Source: Citreimonas salinaria (lineage in GTDB: Bacteria; Pseudomonadota; Alphaproteobacteria; Rhodobacterales; Rhodobacteraceae). Taken from it: a stretch of 64,000 bases of DNA. The stretch spans positions 1 to 64,000 of the forward strand of contig NZ_FNPF01000002.1 of assembly GCF_900107235.1 (NCBI RefSeq), written 5' to 3'. The position numbers were made by a program, and so were the translations under genes. Position 1 is the stretch's first letter; each line of letters starts with the position of its first letter. Shown here piece after piece: positions 7,159 to 14,921 of this stretch. Below the pieces are notes generated by a model. The model made no database searches, was not told where the DNA came from, and was given only the letters and a program-made list of their open reading frames with translations.

Positions 7159-7629
7159 ATGATCGACCCGACCGACAGATCCCCGATGGCAGAGATGAAG
7201 CCGGGCCAGCTTCTGGCGCGGGGCGTGTGCCGCCACCTGGCCAGCCTGGGCTTCTCGGTGGTCGAGGAGTTCTGTCCCGAGCGCGGCAAGCGGCTGGACG
7301 TCATGGCGCTGGGCCCCAAGGGGGCGCTGTGGGTGATCGAGTGCAAGTCGAGCGTCGCCGACTTCACCTCGGACGCGAAGTGGGAAGGCTACCTAGAATG
7401 GGGCGACCGGTACTTCTGGGCGGTGGACCAGGATTTCCCGACCGAGCGCCTGCCGGACGAGACCGGTCTGATCATCGCCGACGCCTACGACGCCGAGATC
7501 CTGCGCATGGGACCCGAGACGAAGCTGACGGGCGCGCGGCGCAACGCGGTGATCCGGCGCTTCGCGCAGCACGCGGCGCGGCGCCTGCACGGAATGCGCG
7601 ATCCGGGCGCGGTGCTGGGGGACGTGTAG
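7159..7629 (+). CDS. mmcB: MmcB family DNA repair protein
   Basis: This 156-residue protein of the MmcB family (mitomycin-inducible in Caulobacter) has a restriction-endonuclease-like core. The putative active-site pattern is RLDVMALG...LWVIECKSSVADFTSD, with Asp and Glu-x-Lys positions as in PD-(D/E)XK nucleases. EGYLEWGDRYFWAVDQDFP follows. The ATG at 7159 is taken because it lies just behind a LexA box and family similarity begins at MAEMKPGQLLARGV. An alternative start is the ATG at 7186. Expression is expected to be SOS-induced. Confidence 0.85.
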   Translation: MIDPTDRSPMAEMKPGQLLARGVCRHLASLGFSVVEEFCPERGKRLDVMALGPKGALWVIECKSSVADFTSDAKWEGYLEWGDRYFWAVDQDFPTERLPDETGLIIADAYDAEILRMGPETKLTGARRNAVIRRFAQHAARRLHGMRDPGAVLGDV

Positions 7630-7839
7630 CTAGCGGCGCGGCTTGGACCTGGGCTTGACGCGCCGGGCGGCCTGGATTGCGGCGCGGAGTTCGTCGACGA
7701 TCTCCTCGGCTTCCTCGGGGTCGAAATCCATCGGGATCTCGATGCCGTTGTCGGCGCTCACGAAAAGCCGCACCTGGCCCATGTCGGTCGGCCCGATCTG
7801 GAGGTTGGCCTCGATGTCGCGTTCGTCGTTGATGCCCAT
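7630..7839 (-). CDS. small acidic protein, DUF6324-like
   Basis: This 69-residue protein (MGINDERDIEANLQIGPTD...) has a beta-rich start (QVRLFVSADNGIEIPMDF) and a helical acidic end (PEEAEEIVDELRAAIQAAR) closed by a basic tail. It resembles short conserved Rhodobacteraceae proteins that I recall as DUF6324. No function is known. It is convergent with mmcB, the two stop codons being adjacent. Confidence 0.6.
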   Translation of the reverse strand: MGINDERDIEANLQIGPTDMGQVRLFVSADNGIEIPMDFDPEEAEEIVDELRAAIQAARRVKPRSKPRR

Positions 7840-7981
7840 GGCGCAAGCCTTCCGCTGTCTGGCAGGCCAAAGCGATTAGCGCCGCGTCGCGCGATTTGCA
7901 AGCGGGGCGGGGCGGAGTCGCGCAAGGAGGCGGATTTCTGTCTTGCAATCGATCCGGCCTCTTTGTATTCGGCGCGTGCGT

Positions 7982-8058
7982 GCCGCCTTAGCTCAGTAGG
8001 TTAGAGCGCTAGATTGTGGATCTAGAGGTCCCCCGTTCGAGCCGGGGAGGCGGTACCA
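7982..8058 (+). tRNA. tRNA-His(GTG)
   Basis: The cloverleaf has acceptor GCCGCCT/AGGCGGT, D arm GCTCAGTAGGTTAGAGC, anticodon stem-loop CTAGATTGTGGATCTAG with anticodon GTG, and T arm CCCCGTTCGAGCCGGGG. The discriminator is A (8055), with encoded CCA at 8056-8058. There is no encoded G at -1. The A73, no-G-1 type is the known alphaproteobacterial exception to tRNA-His identity. Confidence 0.95.
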
Positions 8059-8095
8059 TCATCCCCACCGCAACTGACCCGCCCCGACGGGGTTG

Positions 8096-8575
8096 CTACC
8101 CGCCGGACGCGGCCGCGCGGCGCAGGCGGGCGCTTTGGCGGTGGTGGCGCAGCCAGCGGACGGCCTCGGCGAGCGAATAGGTCAACAGCATCTTGGTCTC
8201 GTCGGTGACGCTGCGGGCGTCGGACAGGATCTGGAACATGCGCATCGTGCCGAAGGCGGATTCGGAGCCGACCACGATCGCCCGCGGGGTCGTCCTGCGC
8301 GACCGGTTGCGCGAGCCCTGGTGCACCCAGGCCTTCACGGTCTCGGTGCCGATTTGGTCGAAGTCGCAGGCGCGCATGTCGTGGATGACCGGCGTCAGGC
8401 TGGCCTCGGGACCCAGGCCGTAGAGCCAGTCGAGAAAGGTCTGGTGCGTCTCGAGCCCGAGCGCGCGCGGCTGGCGGATGTAGAACATGCCGTGCAGCTG
8501 GCGGACCTCGAAGGTTTCCAGGGTGGCGACGAGCGTCGACCGCGCGCAGGCAGTGTGGTTGGGATGATACGCCAT
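8096..8575 (-). CDS. hypothetical protein, STAS/SpoIIAA-like
   Basis: This 159-residue protein contains an alternating beta/alpha pattern, with ETFEVRQLHGMFYIRQPRALGLETHQTFLDWLYGL and SLTPVIHDMRACDFDQIGTETVKAWVHQG. It resembles the SpoIIAA-like fold of small bacterial regulatory proteins. A basic tail (RHHRQSARLRRAAASGG) follows. The assignment is tentative and no partner gene is adjacent. Confidence 0.5.
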   Translation of the reverse strand: MAYHPNHTACARSTLVATLETFEVRQLHGMFYIRQPRALGLETHQTFLDWLYGLGPEASLTPVIHDMRACDFDQIGTETVKAWVHQGSRNRSRRTTPRAIVVGSESAFGTMRMFQILSDARSVTDETKMLLTYSLAEAVRWLRHHRQSARLRRAAASGG

Positions 8576-8639
8576 GCGATCAACGAGACCCGGTTCCTCT
8601 CCAATAAGTTGTGCCAGTATGGGGGATGCCGGGAACGAG

Positions 8640-8978
8640 TCAAGGCGAGCCCCCGGGCGCGTCGGCCGGCGCGGGCGTGACCGCGATCGTCTGGCGCAGC
8701 GCGCCGGTGGCGCGGTCGAAAATCAGGATGCGGTTGTCCGCGGTGACTACGGCATACCAGTCCGGGCCTTGGGTGAAGGCGGTGGCGGTGGTGCCGTCGG
8801 GCAGGGCGATGCGCTCTGGCAAGGGGGCGCGGGCGTTGCTATAGCGGTGCCAGACCAGCGCGGTGAGCGTCACCGTCGCGCCGATCATCACCACCATCAG
8901 GACCGTCACCAGCCGGCGCAGCAGCCGCAGCGCGGGCGGTTCGGGAAGCTCGCCTTCGCCGGGCCGGAGTGAAGACAT
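8640..8978 (-). CDS. small single-span membrane protein, DUF6476-like
   Basis: This 112-residue protein has a cytoplasmic N-terminus, one membrane span (about 24-44, LVTVLMVVMIGATVTLTALVW) and a periplasmic beta-rich domain (PDWYAVVTADNRILIFDRATGALRQTIAV). It resembles the small proteins usually found back-to-back with rluD in Rhodobacteraceae. Its start codon (CAT at 8976-8978 on the plus strand) overlaps the rluD start codon, so each gene's initiation region lies inside the other gene. Confidence 0.65.
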   Translation of the reverse strand: MSSLRPGEGELPEPPALRLLRRLVTVLMVVMIGATVTLTALVWHRYSNARAPLPERIALPDGTTATAFTQGPDWYAVVTADNRILIFDRATGALRQTIAVTPAPADAPGGSP

Positions 8979-10005
8979 GGACCGGATCCTTCACGTCACC
9001 ATCGCGGCCGCGCCGCCGCCGCGCCTTGATAAGGCGCTGGCGCGCGATGTGCCAGAGGACGCGGCGCTGTCGCGCACGCGCCTGGCGCGGCTGATCGCCG
9101 AGGGTGCGGTCACGCGCGGCGACGAGGTGCTGAGCGATCCCAAGGCGCGCGTCGAGGAAGGCGACGAGATCGCCATCGCCGTGCCCGCCCCGCAGGACTA
9201 CCACGTCGAGGCGCAGGCCATCGCACTGGACATCCGGCACGAGGACGACGACCTGATCGTGGTAAACAAGCCCGCCGGCATGGTGGTGCATCCCGCGCCC
9301 GGTTCGCCCGACGGGACTCTGGTCAACGCGCTGCTGCACCATTTCGGCGGGAACCTGTCCGGCGTCGGCGGCGAGAAGCGCCCCGGCATCGTGCACCGGA
9401 TCGACAAGGACACGACGGGCCTGCTGGTGGTGGCCAAGTCCGACCGTGCGCATCACGCGCTGGCCGCGCAGTTCGCCGACCACTCGGTGCGCCGGGCTTA
9501 CCTGGCGGTGGTGCACGGGGTGCCGGACCAGGCCGATCCGCGGCTGCTGGGCACGCGCGGCGTGTCGATCGAGAGCGGGGCGATCACCATCACCTCGGGG
9601 CTGGCGCGGCACCGCACCGACCGGCAGCGGCAGGCAGTCTATTTCGACGGGCACGGGCGCCACGCGATCACGCGGGCGCGGGTGCTGGAGCGGTTCGGCA
9701 TGCCGCCCGCCGCGGCACTGGTCGAATGCCGGCTGCAGACCGGGCGCACGCACCAGATCCGGGTGCACATGGCGCATGCGGGTCACGCGCTGATCGGTGA
9801 TCCGGTCTATGGCGGGAGGCGCAAGCTGTCGGTCAAGGCGCTGGGGCTGGACGCGCTGGCGGTGGCGCAGGGCTTTTCCCGGCAGGCGCTGCACGCGGCC
9901 GATCTGGGCTTCGACCATCCGGCCGATGGCGCGCCGATGGCGTTCCGCGCCGACCCGCCCGAGGACCTGGCCGCGCTGATAGAGGCGCTGCGCGGCGCCG
10001 GGTGA
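8977..10005 (+). CDS. rluD: 23S rRNA pseudouridine synthase, RluD/RluA family
   Basis: This 342-residue pseudouridine synthase has an N-terminal S4 RNA-binding domain (about 15-75, RLDKALARDV...LARLIAEGAVTRGDEV) and a catalytic domain with the signature GIVHRIDKDTTGLLVVAK, which holds the catalytic aspartate. The later RTHQIRVHMAHAGHALIGDPVYGG motif is also present. It probably modifies U1911, U1915 and U1917 of helix 69. The ATG at 8977 gives the normal family length; the open frame extends upstream only in antisense to the neighbour. An rpoH gene follows after a 219-base intergenic region. Confidence 0.9.
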   Translation: MDRILHVTIAAAPPPRLDKALARDVPEDAALSRTRLARLIAEGAVTRGDEVLSDPKARVEEGDEIAIAVPAPQDYHVEAQAIALDIRHEDDDLIVVNKPAGMVVHPAPGSPDGTLVNALLHHFGGNLSGVGGEKRPGIVHRIDKDTTGLLVVAKSDRAHHALAAQFADHSVRRAYLAVVHGVPDQADPRLLGTRGVSIESGAITITSGLARHRTDRQRQAVYFDGHGRHAITRARVLERFGMPPAAALVECRLQTGRTHQIRVHMAHAGHALIGDPVYGGRRKLSVKALGLDALAVAQGFSRQALHAADLGFDHPADGAPMAFRADPPEDLAALIEALRGAG

Positions 10006-10149
10006 CGGGCGCCCGCCGGAGCGCCGCGTGACGTTACACCTGCGCACAGGGCTGTGATGGCGGGCGATGCAACCTTACGCGCGTGGATTTCTTCTTTAAG
10101 TGAACGGTAACAGGATGCTGGCAGCGTCTGCGAATCGGGCTTCGACTTG

Positions 10150-10178
10150 CTTGAATCGTGCGCGGCCGGCGACTATCT
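10150..10178 (+). promoter_or_regulatory. candidate RpoH/sigma70-type promoter of rpoH
   Basis: CTTGAA (10150-10155) and CTATCT (10173-10178) are separated by 17 bases. The CTTG -35 and CTAT -10 fit the alphaproteobacterial heat-shock consensus as well as a weak sigma70 promoter. The inferred start near 10185 leaves a leader of about 40 bases. Confidence 0.45.
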
Positions 10179-10188
10179 GGAATGTTAA

Positions 10189-10205
10189 GCCCGATAACAT
10201 CGGGC
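10189..10205 (+). other. hairpin in rpoH leader
   Basis: GCCCGAT-AAC-ATCGGGC forms a 7-bp perfect stem with a 3-base loop, ending 7 bases before the GGAGGG ribosome-binding site (10212-10217) of rpoH. It does not itself hide the Shine-Dalgarno sequence. Confidence 0.4.
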
Positions 10206-10224
10206 CGTGATGGAGGGACGTGTC

Positions 10225-11118
10225 GTGAGCAACTATGCCAATCTGCCGGCGCCGTCGCCGGAGGCCGGCCTCAGCCGCTACCTGTCGGAGATCCGGCGCT
10301 TCCCGCTGCTGGAGCCGGAAGAGGAATACATGCTGGCCAAGCGCTGGGTCGAGGATGGCGATACCGAGGCCGCGCACCGGATGGTGACCTCGCACCTGCG
10401 TCTGGCCGCGAAGATCGCAATGGGCTACCGCGGCTACGGGTTGCCGCAGGCCGAAGTTATTTCCGAGGCGAACGTGGGCCTGATGCAGGCGGTCAAGCGC
10501 TTCGATCCCGAGAAGGGGTTCCGGCTGGCGACCTACGCGATGTGGTGGATCCGCGCATCGATCCAGGAATACATCCTGCGGTCGTGGAGCCTGGTGAAGC
10601 TGGGGACCACGTCGGCGCAGAAGAAGCTGTTCTTCAACCTGCGCAAGGCCAAGTCGCGCATCGGCGCTCTTGAAGAGGGCGACCTGCGTCCCGAGCATGT
10701 CGAGAAGATCGCGACCGATCTCGGCGTGTCCACCGACGAGGTGATCTCGATGAACCGGCGGCTGTCGGGCGGCGACGCGTCGCTGAACGCCACCGTCGGG
10801 TCCGAGGGCGAAGGCTCGATGCAGTGGCAGGACTGGCTCGAGGATGAGAGTGCCGACCAGGCAGAGGATTATGCCGAGCGGAACGAACTGGAATCGCGCC
10901 GCGCGCTGCTGCTCGAGGCGATGAGCGTCCTGAACGACCGCGAGAAGGACATTCTGACGCAGCGGCGCCTGTCCGAGAAGCCGGTGACGCTCGAGGACCT
11001 GTCATCGGTCTACGACGTCAGCCGCGAGCGCATCCGCCAGATCGAGGTGCGCGCCTTCGAGAAGCTTCAGAAGAAGATGCGCGACCTGGCCAAGCAGCAG
11101 GGCATGATGAACGCCTGA
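10225..11118 (+). CDS. rpoH: RNA polymerase sigma-32 factor RpoH (RpoHI type)
   Basis: This 297-residue heat-shock sigma factor has region 2 segments (HLRLAAKIAMGYRGYG, GLMQAVKRFDPEKGFRLATYAMWWIRA), the RpoH box (QKKLFFNLRKAKSRI), and region 4 ending in SRERIRQIEVRAFEKLQKKMRDL. The GTG at 10225 is preferred because GGAGGG sits 7 bases upstream and MSNYANLPAP matches the usual N-terminus. GTG 10207 and ATG 10210 would add 5-6 residues but lack a ribosome-binding site. A possible heat-shock promoter lies at 10150-10178. Confidence 0.93.
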   Translation: MSNYANLPAPSPEAGLSRYLSEIRRFPLLEPEEEYMLAKRWVEDGDTEAAHRMVTSHLRLAAKIAMGYRGYGLPQAEVISEANVGLMQAVKRFDPEKGFRLATYAMWWIRASIQEYILRSWSLVKLGTTSAQKKLFFNLRKAKSRIGALEEGDLRPEHVEKIATDLGVSTDEVISMNRRLSGGDASLNATVGSEGEGSMQWQDWLEDESADQAEDYAERNELESRRALLLEAMSVLNDREKDILTQRRLSEKPVTLEDLSSVYDVSRERIRQIEVRAFEKLQKKMRDLAKQQGMMNA

Positions 11119-11175
11119 TCTTGCACGCCATGCGTCCTCGCTGATACCGCTATCGGCGGATCAGGGAGGACGGAC

Positions 11176-12165
11176 ATGGAACACGTGAGATGGGGCATTC
11201 TGGGCGCGGCGAAGCTGGCGCGCACGACGATGGCGCAGGCCTTCCAGGTGGCGGAGGGCGGCACTTTCGACGCGCTGGCGACCCGCGACCGGCAGAAGGC
11301 CGCGCCGTTCCTGTCGATGGCCCCGGGATTGCGGGTGCACGACAGCTATGACGCGCTGCTGGCGGATCCGGAGATCGACGCGATCTACATCCCGCTGCCG
11401 AACCACATGCACGTCGACTGGACGCTCCGCGCGCTGGATGCGGGCAAGCATGTGCTGGTAGAGAAGCCGCTGGGGCTGTGCGTCGCCGATTACGACAAGG
11501 TCATCGCCGCCCGCGACCGCTCGGGGCTGACGGTGGTCGAGGCGTTCATGATCCCGCACCACCCGCAATGGCAGAAGGCGCGCGATCTGTATCGCGACGG
11601 CGCGATCGGCAAGCTCGTCAACGTCACCGCCAGCTTCAGCTTCGACAACCGCGACGAGACGTCGAACATCCGCAACCGGGTCGATACCGGCGGCGGGGCG
11701 ATCCCGGACATCGGCGTCTACATTTTCGGCTCGGTGCGGCTGGTGACGGGGGAAGAGCCCGAGGAGATCCTCGATTCCCGCATCCGGCGCGAGAATGGCG
11801 TCGACGTCTGGGCGCATGTCACCGCGCGGTTCCCGTCGTTCCACTACGCGGGCATGGTCTCGATGCGAGCGGCGCCGTGGCAGGAGGTGACCTTCCACGG
11901 CGAGGGCGGCGTGATCCGCCTGTCGGCGCCGTTCAACCCGCGGGTCTTCGGCGAGGCGCGGGTGATGTTGTCGCGCGTGGATCACCGCGGCGGCGGGTCC
12001 GAGGTGACCGAGTGGCGCTATCCGAAGGCCGACCACTACGTGACGCAGGTCGAGGCGTTCAACCGCTGCGTGCTGGAGGGGGCCGAGGTGACGGTGCCGC
12101 TGGAATTCGGCCGCGGCACGCAGGACATGATCGACCGGGTCTACGCCGCCGAACGGGCGGTGTGA
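11176..12165 (+). CDS. Gfo/Idh/MocA family NAD(P)-dependent oxidoreductase
   Basis: This 329-residue sugar- or inositol-type dehydrogenase has an N-terminal Rossmann domain starting RWGILGAAKLARTTM, the conserved LVEKPLG (about 95-101) that carries the catalytic lysine, and a C-terminal alpha/beta domain (GGGAIPDIGVYI). Substrate cannot be read from sequence. An AGGGAGGA ribosome-binding site lies 5 bases before the ATG. It faces the quinone oxidoreductase gene convergently. Confidence 0.85.
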   Translation: MEHVRWGILGAAKLARTTMAQAFQVAEGGTFDALATRDRQKAAPFLSMAPGLRVHDSYDALLADPEIDAIYIPLPNHMHVDWTLRALDAGKHVLVEKPLGLCVADYDKVIAARDRSGLTVVEAFMIPHHPQWQKARDLYRDGAIGKLVNVTASFSFDNRDETSNIRNRVDTGGGAIPDIGVYIFGSVRLVTGEEPEEILDSRIRRENGVDVWAHVTARFPSFHYAGMVSMRAAPWQEVTFHGEGGVIRLSAPFNPRVFGEARVMLSRVDHRGGGSEVTEWRYPKADHYVTQVEAFNRCVLEGAEVTVPLEFGRGTQDMIDRVYAAERAV

Positions 12166-12226
12166 CGGCGACACGGCGCTCGCCCTGCGGGCGTCGCCCC
12201 GCCCGCCGTCCCGCCGGGCGCGCGTC

Positions 12227-13195
12227 TCAGAGGTCGGCGATCTCGATGACGACCTTGCCGGTCGAGCGGCGGTCCCGCAGCAGGGCAAGGCCGGCCTCGA
12301 CCTGGTCGAAGGGCAGCGCGTGGCTGACATGCGGGCGGATGCGGCCCTGGCGGTGCCAGTCGATCAGGATGCGCAGCGAGTTGGTCAGCACCTCGGGCCG
12401 GAAGGCGAGGTAGCCGCCCCAGTAGAGGCCCATCACGGTCAGGTTCTTGACCAGCAGGTGGTTGGCCTTGATCCGCGGCACCTCGCCCGAGGCGAAACCG
12501 ATGGTGAGGATCCGCGCCTCGGGGCGGCAGGCGCGGAAGGCGGCGTCGAACTGCGCGCCGCCCACCGGATCGTAGACCACGTCGGCGCCGCCCAGCTGCA
12601 GCACGGCGTCGCGGATGTCGGTGTCGGTCGCGTCGATCAGGTGGTCGGCGCCGGCCTCGTGGGCGGCGCGCAGCTTGTCGCGGCCGCGCGCGCAGGCGAT
12701 CACGCGCGCGCCCATCAGCTTGCCGATCTCGACCGCGGTGAGGCCCACGCCGCCGGCGGCGCCGAGCACCAGCAGCGTCTCGCCCGAGACGAGGTGCGCG
12801 CGGTGGTCCAGCGCGACGTGGCTGGTGCCGTAGGCGATCTGGAAGGCGGCCGCGTCGCGCCAGCCCATCGTGTCGGGCAGCGCCACCGCGCGGTCGGCGG
12901 GAAAGCAGCCGTATTCCGCAAGCCCCCCGCGGCCGCCGAAGACCGCCACGCGCTGGCCGGGCTGGAAACCGGCGACGTCGGCGCCCACCGCATCGACCAG
13001 ACCCGCCACCTCCATCCCCGGCACGAAGGGCAGGGCGGGGGTGTCCTGGTATTCACCCTTCTGCATCAGCAGGTCCGCGAAGTTCAGCCCGCAGGCGGCG
13101 ATCCGCAGGCGGATCTCGTCCGGGGCGGGCGGGGGCACGGGCATCTCCGTCAGCCCGAGCGGTGCGTCGAAGGATGTGACCTGGTAGGCGCGCAT
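12227..13195 (-). CDS. NADPH:quinone oxidoreductase family protein (zinc-independent MDR)
   Basis: This 322-residue medium-chain dehydrogenase/reductase has the GroES-like half (about 1-125, CGLNFADLLMQKGEYQ, PGMEVAGLVDAVG) and a Rossmann half with LVLGAAGGVGLTAVEIGK. The structural and catalytic zinc cysteines of alcohol dehydrogenases are absent, as in quinone oxidoreductases. The ATG at 13195 is chosen because a GGAG motif precedes it and MRAYQVTSFDAP matches the family start. The open frame extends upstream another 48 codons without similarity. Confidence 0.85.
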   Translation of the reverse strand: MRAYQVTSFDAPLGLTEMPVPPPAPDEIRLRIAACGLNFADLLMQKGEYQDTPALPFVPGMEVAGLVDAVGADVAGFQPGQRVAVFGGRGGLAEYGCFPADRAVALPDTMGWRDAAAFQIAYGTSHVALDHRAHLVSGETLLVLGAAGGVGLTAVEIGKLMGARVIACARGRDKLRAAHEAGADHLIDATDTDIRDAVLQLGGADVVYDPVGGAQFDAAFRACRPEARILTIGFASGEVPRIKANHLLVKNLTVMGLYWGGYLAFRPEVLTNSLRILIDWHRQGRIRPHVSHALPFDQVEAGLALLRDRRSTGKVVIEIADL

Positions 13196-13436
13196 GGCGG
13201 ACTCCGCATCTCGTGTCGCGGCATCTGCGCAAATCGCCCGGCAGGTGTCAAACCGCACCCTGCCGGACGAGCCGCCGGGGCGATCGGTGCCGTAACGTCC
13301 CGCTTGGAAAATGAGTTTCTTTTTAAGTTGATACTGCATTCGGAGGCGATACCTTGGGTTGATCTGGATGCAGATGCCGGTCTATCAATGGACGATCTTT
13401 CCCCGGCGAGGTGGCCCGTGTCGCGTGCCCTTTCTC

Positions 13437-13464
13437 TTGTTCCGAGGCGACGGGGTGCTAACGT
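13437..13464 (+). promoter_or_regulatory. weak candidate promoter of the XRE regulator
   Basis: TTGTTC (13437-13442) and TAACGT (13459-13464) are spaced by 16 bases, about 30 bases before the ATG of the regulator, with GAGGAA as the ribosome-binding site. Confidence 0.25.
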
Positions 13465-13492
13465 CGGTGAAATTTACACGAGGAAATGATTC

Positions 13493-13870
13493 ATGGCGCA
13501 TCCGGTCGATGTTCATGTAGGCAAGAAAATCAGGCAGCGGCGCTGGTTGATCGGCATGACACAGCAGCAATTGGCGGGCAGGGTCGGGATCAAGTTCCAG
13601 CAGATCCAGAAATACGAAACCGGCGCCAACCGCGTGTCGGCGTCGCGCCTTTGGGACATCGCCGAGGCGCTGGATGCGCCGGTCAGCGCCTTCTTCGAGG
13701 GGATCGAGGAGGCCGAGAACGCCAAGGCCGTCCACGGCCAGGACAACGTGCCGGCCGACATCCTGGCCGACAAGGAGGCGCTGGACCTGGTGCGGTCGTA
13801 CTACGCGATCCCCGAGAACCAGCGCCGGCGCCTGTTCGAACTGGCACGGGTGCTGTCGGACGTGGCTTGA
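13493..13870 (+). CDS. XRE family transcriptional regulator
   Basis: This 125-residue protein has an HTH_XRE domain at about residues 9-68 (VGKKIRQRRWLIGMTQQQLAGRVG, then IKFQQIQKYETGANRVSASRLWDIAEAL). A C-terminal helical part (NVPADILADKEALDLVRSYYAIPENQRRRLFELARVL) is probably a dimerisation segment. It is the common Rhodobacteraceae single-domain type. Target genes are unknown; hisN lies 82 bases downstream on the same strand. Confidence 0.85.
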   Translation: MAHPVDVHVGKKIRQRRWLIGMTQQQLAGRVGIKFQQIQKYETGANRVSASRLWDIAEALDAPVSAFFEGIEEAENAKAVHGQDNVPADILADKEALDLVRSYYAIPENQRRRLFELARVLSDVA

Positions 13871-13892
13871 GCCCGTCGCGCCGCCGGGCTAG

Positions 13893-13952
13893 CCCTTGCG
13901 CGTGAAGCGCAAGGAGTGACCGCCCTTGCGCGCCTGGCGCGAGGAGTGACCG
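13893..13952 (+). repeat. two tandem 30-base repeats directly before hisN, each with hairpin and Shine-Dalgarno
   Basis: Unit 1 (13893-13922) and unit 2 (13923-13952) share CCCTTGCGCG...GCGC.AGGAGTGACCG. Each unit holds an 8-bp stem (CCTTGCGC with GCGCAAGG, or with GCGCGAGG through one T-G pair) and a GGAGTGACCG segment. The second unit abuts the hisN ATG, so its AGGAG is the working ribosome-binding site. Confidence 0.75.
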
Positions 13953-14756
13953 ATGGCCGTGACGCAGCCGACCCTTCGGGCCGAACTGGCCGAGACAGCG
14001 CATGCGCTGGCCGACGCCGCGGGCCAAGCGATCCTTCCCTATTTCCGCACCGCCGCGCTGGCGATCGAGGACAAGGGTGCCGCCCTGTTCGACCCCGTGA
14101 CCGCGGCCGACCGCGCCGCCGAGCGCGCCATGCGCGAGGTGCTGGCGCGGCGCCGGCCGCAGGACGCGATCCTGGGCGAGGAATTCGGCCTCACCGATGG
14201 CGACAGCGGCCTGACGTGGGTGCTCGACCCGATCGACGGCACGCGCGGCTTCATGTCCGGAACGCCGACCTGGGGCGTGCTGATTGCCGTGGGCGGGGCG
14301 GAGGGGCCCGAATTCGGCATCATCGACCAACCCTACACGCAGGAGCGGTTCTGGGGCGGGTTCGGCGCGGCGGGCTGGAGCGGTCCGCATGGCGGCGGCG
14401 CGCTTGCGACGCGGCCGACGCCCGCGCTGGCCGATGCCGTCCTGTTCACGACCTTTCCCGAGATCGGCTCTGCAGACGAGCGCGCCGCCTTCGTCCGGGT
14501 GGCGGACAGCGTGAAGCTGGTCCGCTACGGCATGGATTGCTACGCCTACGCGCTGCTGGCCGCGGGCCAGATCGACGTGGTGATCGAGGCGGGGCTTCAG
14601 GCCTACGACATCCAGGCACCCCTTGCCGTGATCAAGGCGGCCGGCGGTATCGTCACCGACTGGCGCGGCAGCCCGGTCGCCCAGGGCGGTCGGGTCATCG
14701 CCGCCGCCAATGCAGGCCTGCACGCGCAGGCGCTGGCGCTGCTGAATGCAACATAG
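13953..14756 (+). CDS. hisN: histidinol-phosphatase, inositol monophosphatase family
   Basis: This 267-residue IMPase-superfamily phosphatase is most likely the HisN-type histidinol-phosphate phosphatase of histidine synthesis. Metal-site motifs are visible: EDKGAALFDPVTAADRAAE, LGEEFG, the signature WVLDPIDGTRGFMSGTP, and YDIQAPLAVIKAAGG near the C-terminus. A role as inositol monophosphatase cannot be excluded. Translation probably uses the AGGAG in the second tandem leader repeat. Confidence 0.8.
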   Translation: MAVTQPTLRAELAETAHALADAAGQAILPYFRTAALAIEDKGAALFDPVTAADRAAERAMREVLARRRPQDAILGEEFGLTDGDSGLTWVLDPIDGTRGFMSGTPTWGVLIAVGGAEGPEFGIIDQPYTQERFWGGFGAAGWSGPHGGGALATRPTPALADAVLFTTFPEIGSADERAAFVRVADSVKLVRYGMDCYAYALLAAGQIDVVIEAGLQAYDIQAPLAVIKAAGGIVTDWRGSPVAQGGRVIAAANAGLHAQALALLNAT

Positions 14757-14921
14757 GCATCCCGCCGCCGAAGCTGGCGGGACCCCGCCGATCATTGGCA
14801 CACTGTGCGGTTGATCGATTGCGTAGGGAATTAATCGATGGTTGAGCGGGTGGCATGAGCCATGGGCCATGACGGAGCCATGAGGATCCGGACGGCCGCA
14901 GATCATCGAAGGAGAAAACCG

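Noticed and set aside
7943-7969. TTGCAA/TGTATT as promoter of tRNA-His
   Set aside because: The spacer is only 15 bases and the -10 is weak; not strong enough to list.
14830-14844. TTAA-N7-TTGA as a CtrA site before the CAP-domain gene
   Set aside because: One mismatch in the second half-site and no supporting context; such near matches occur by chance.
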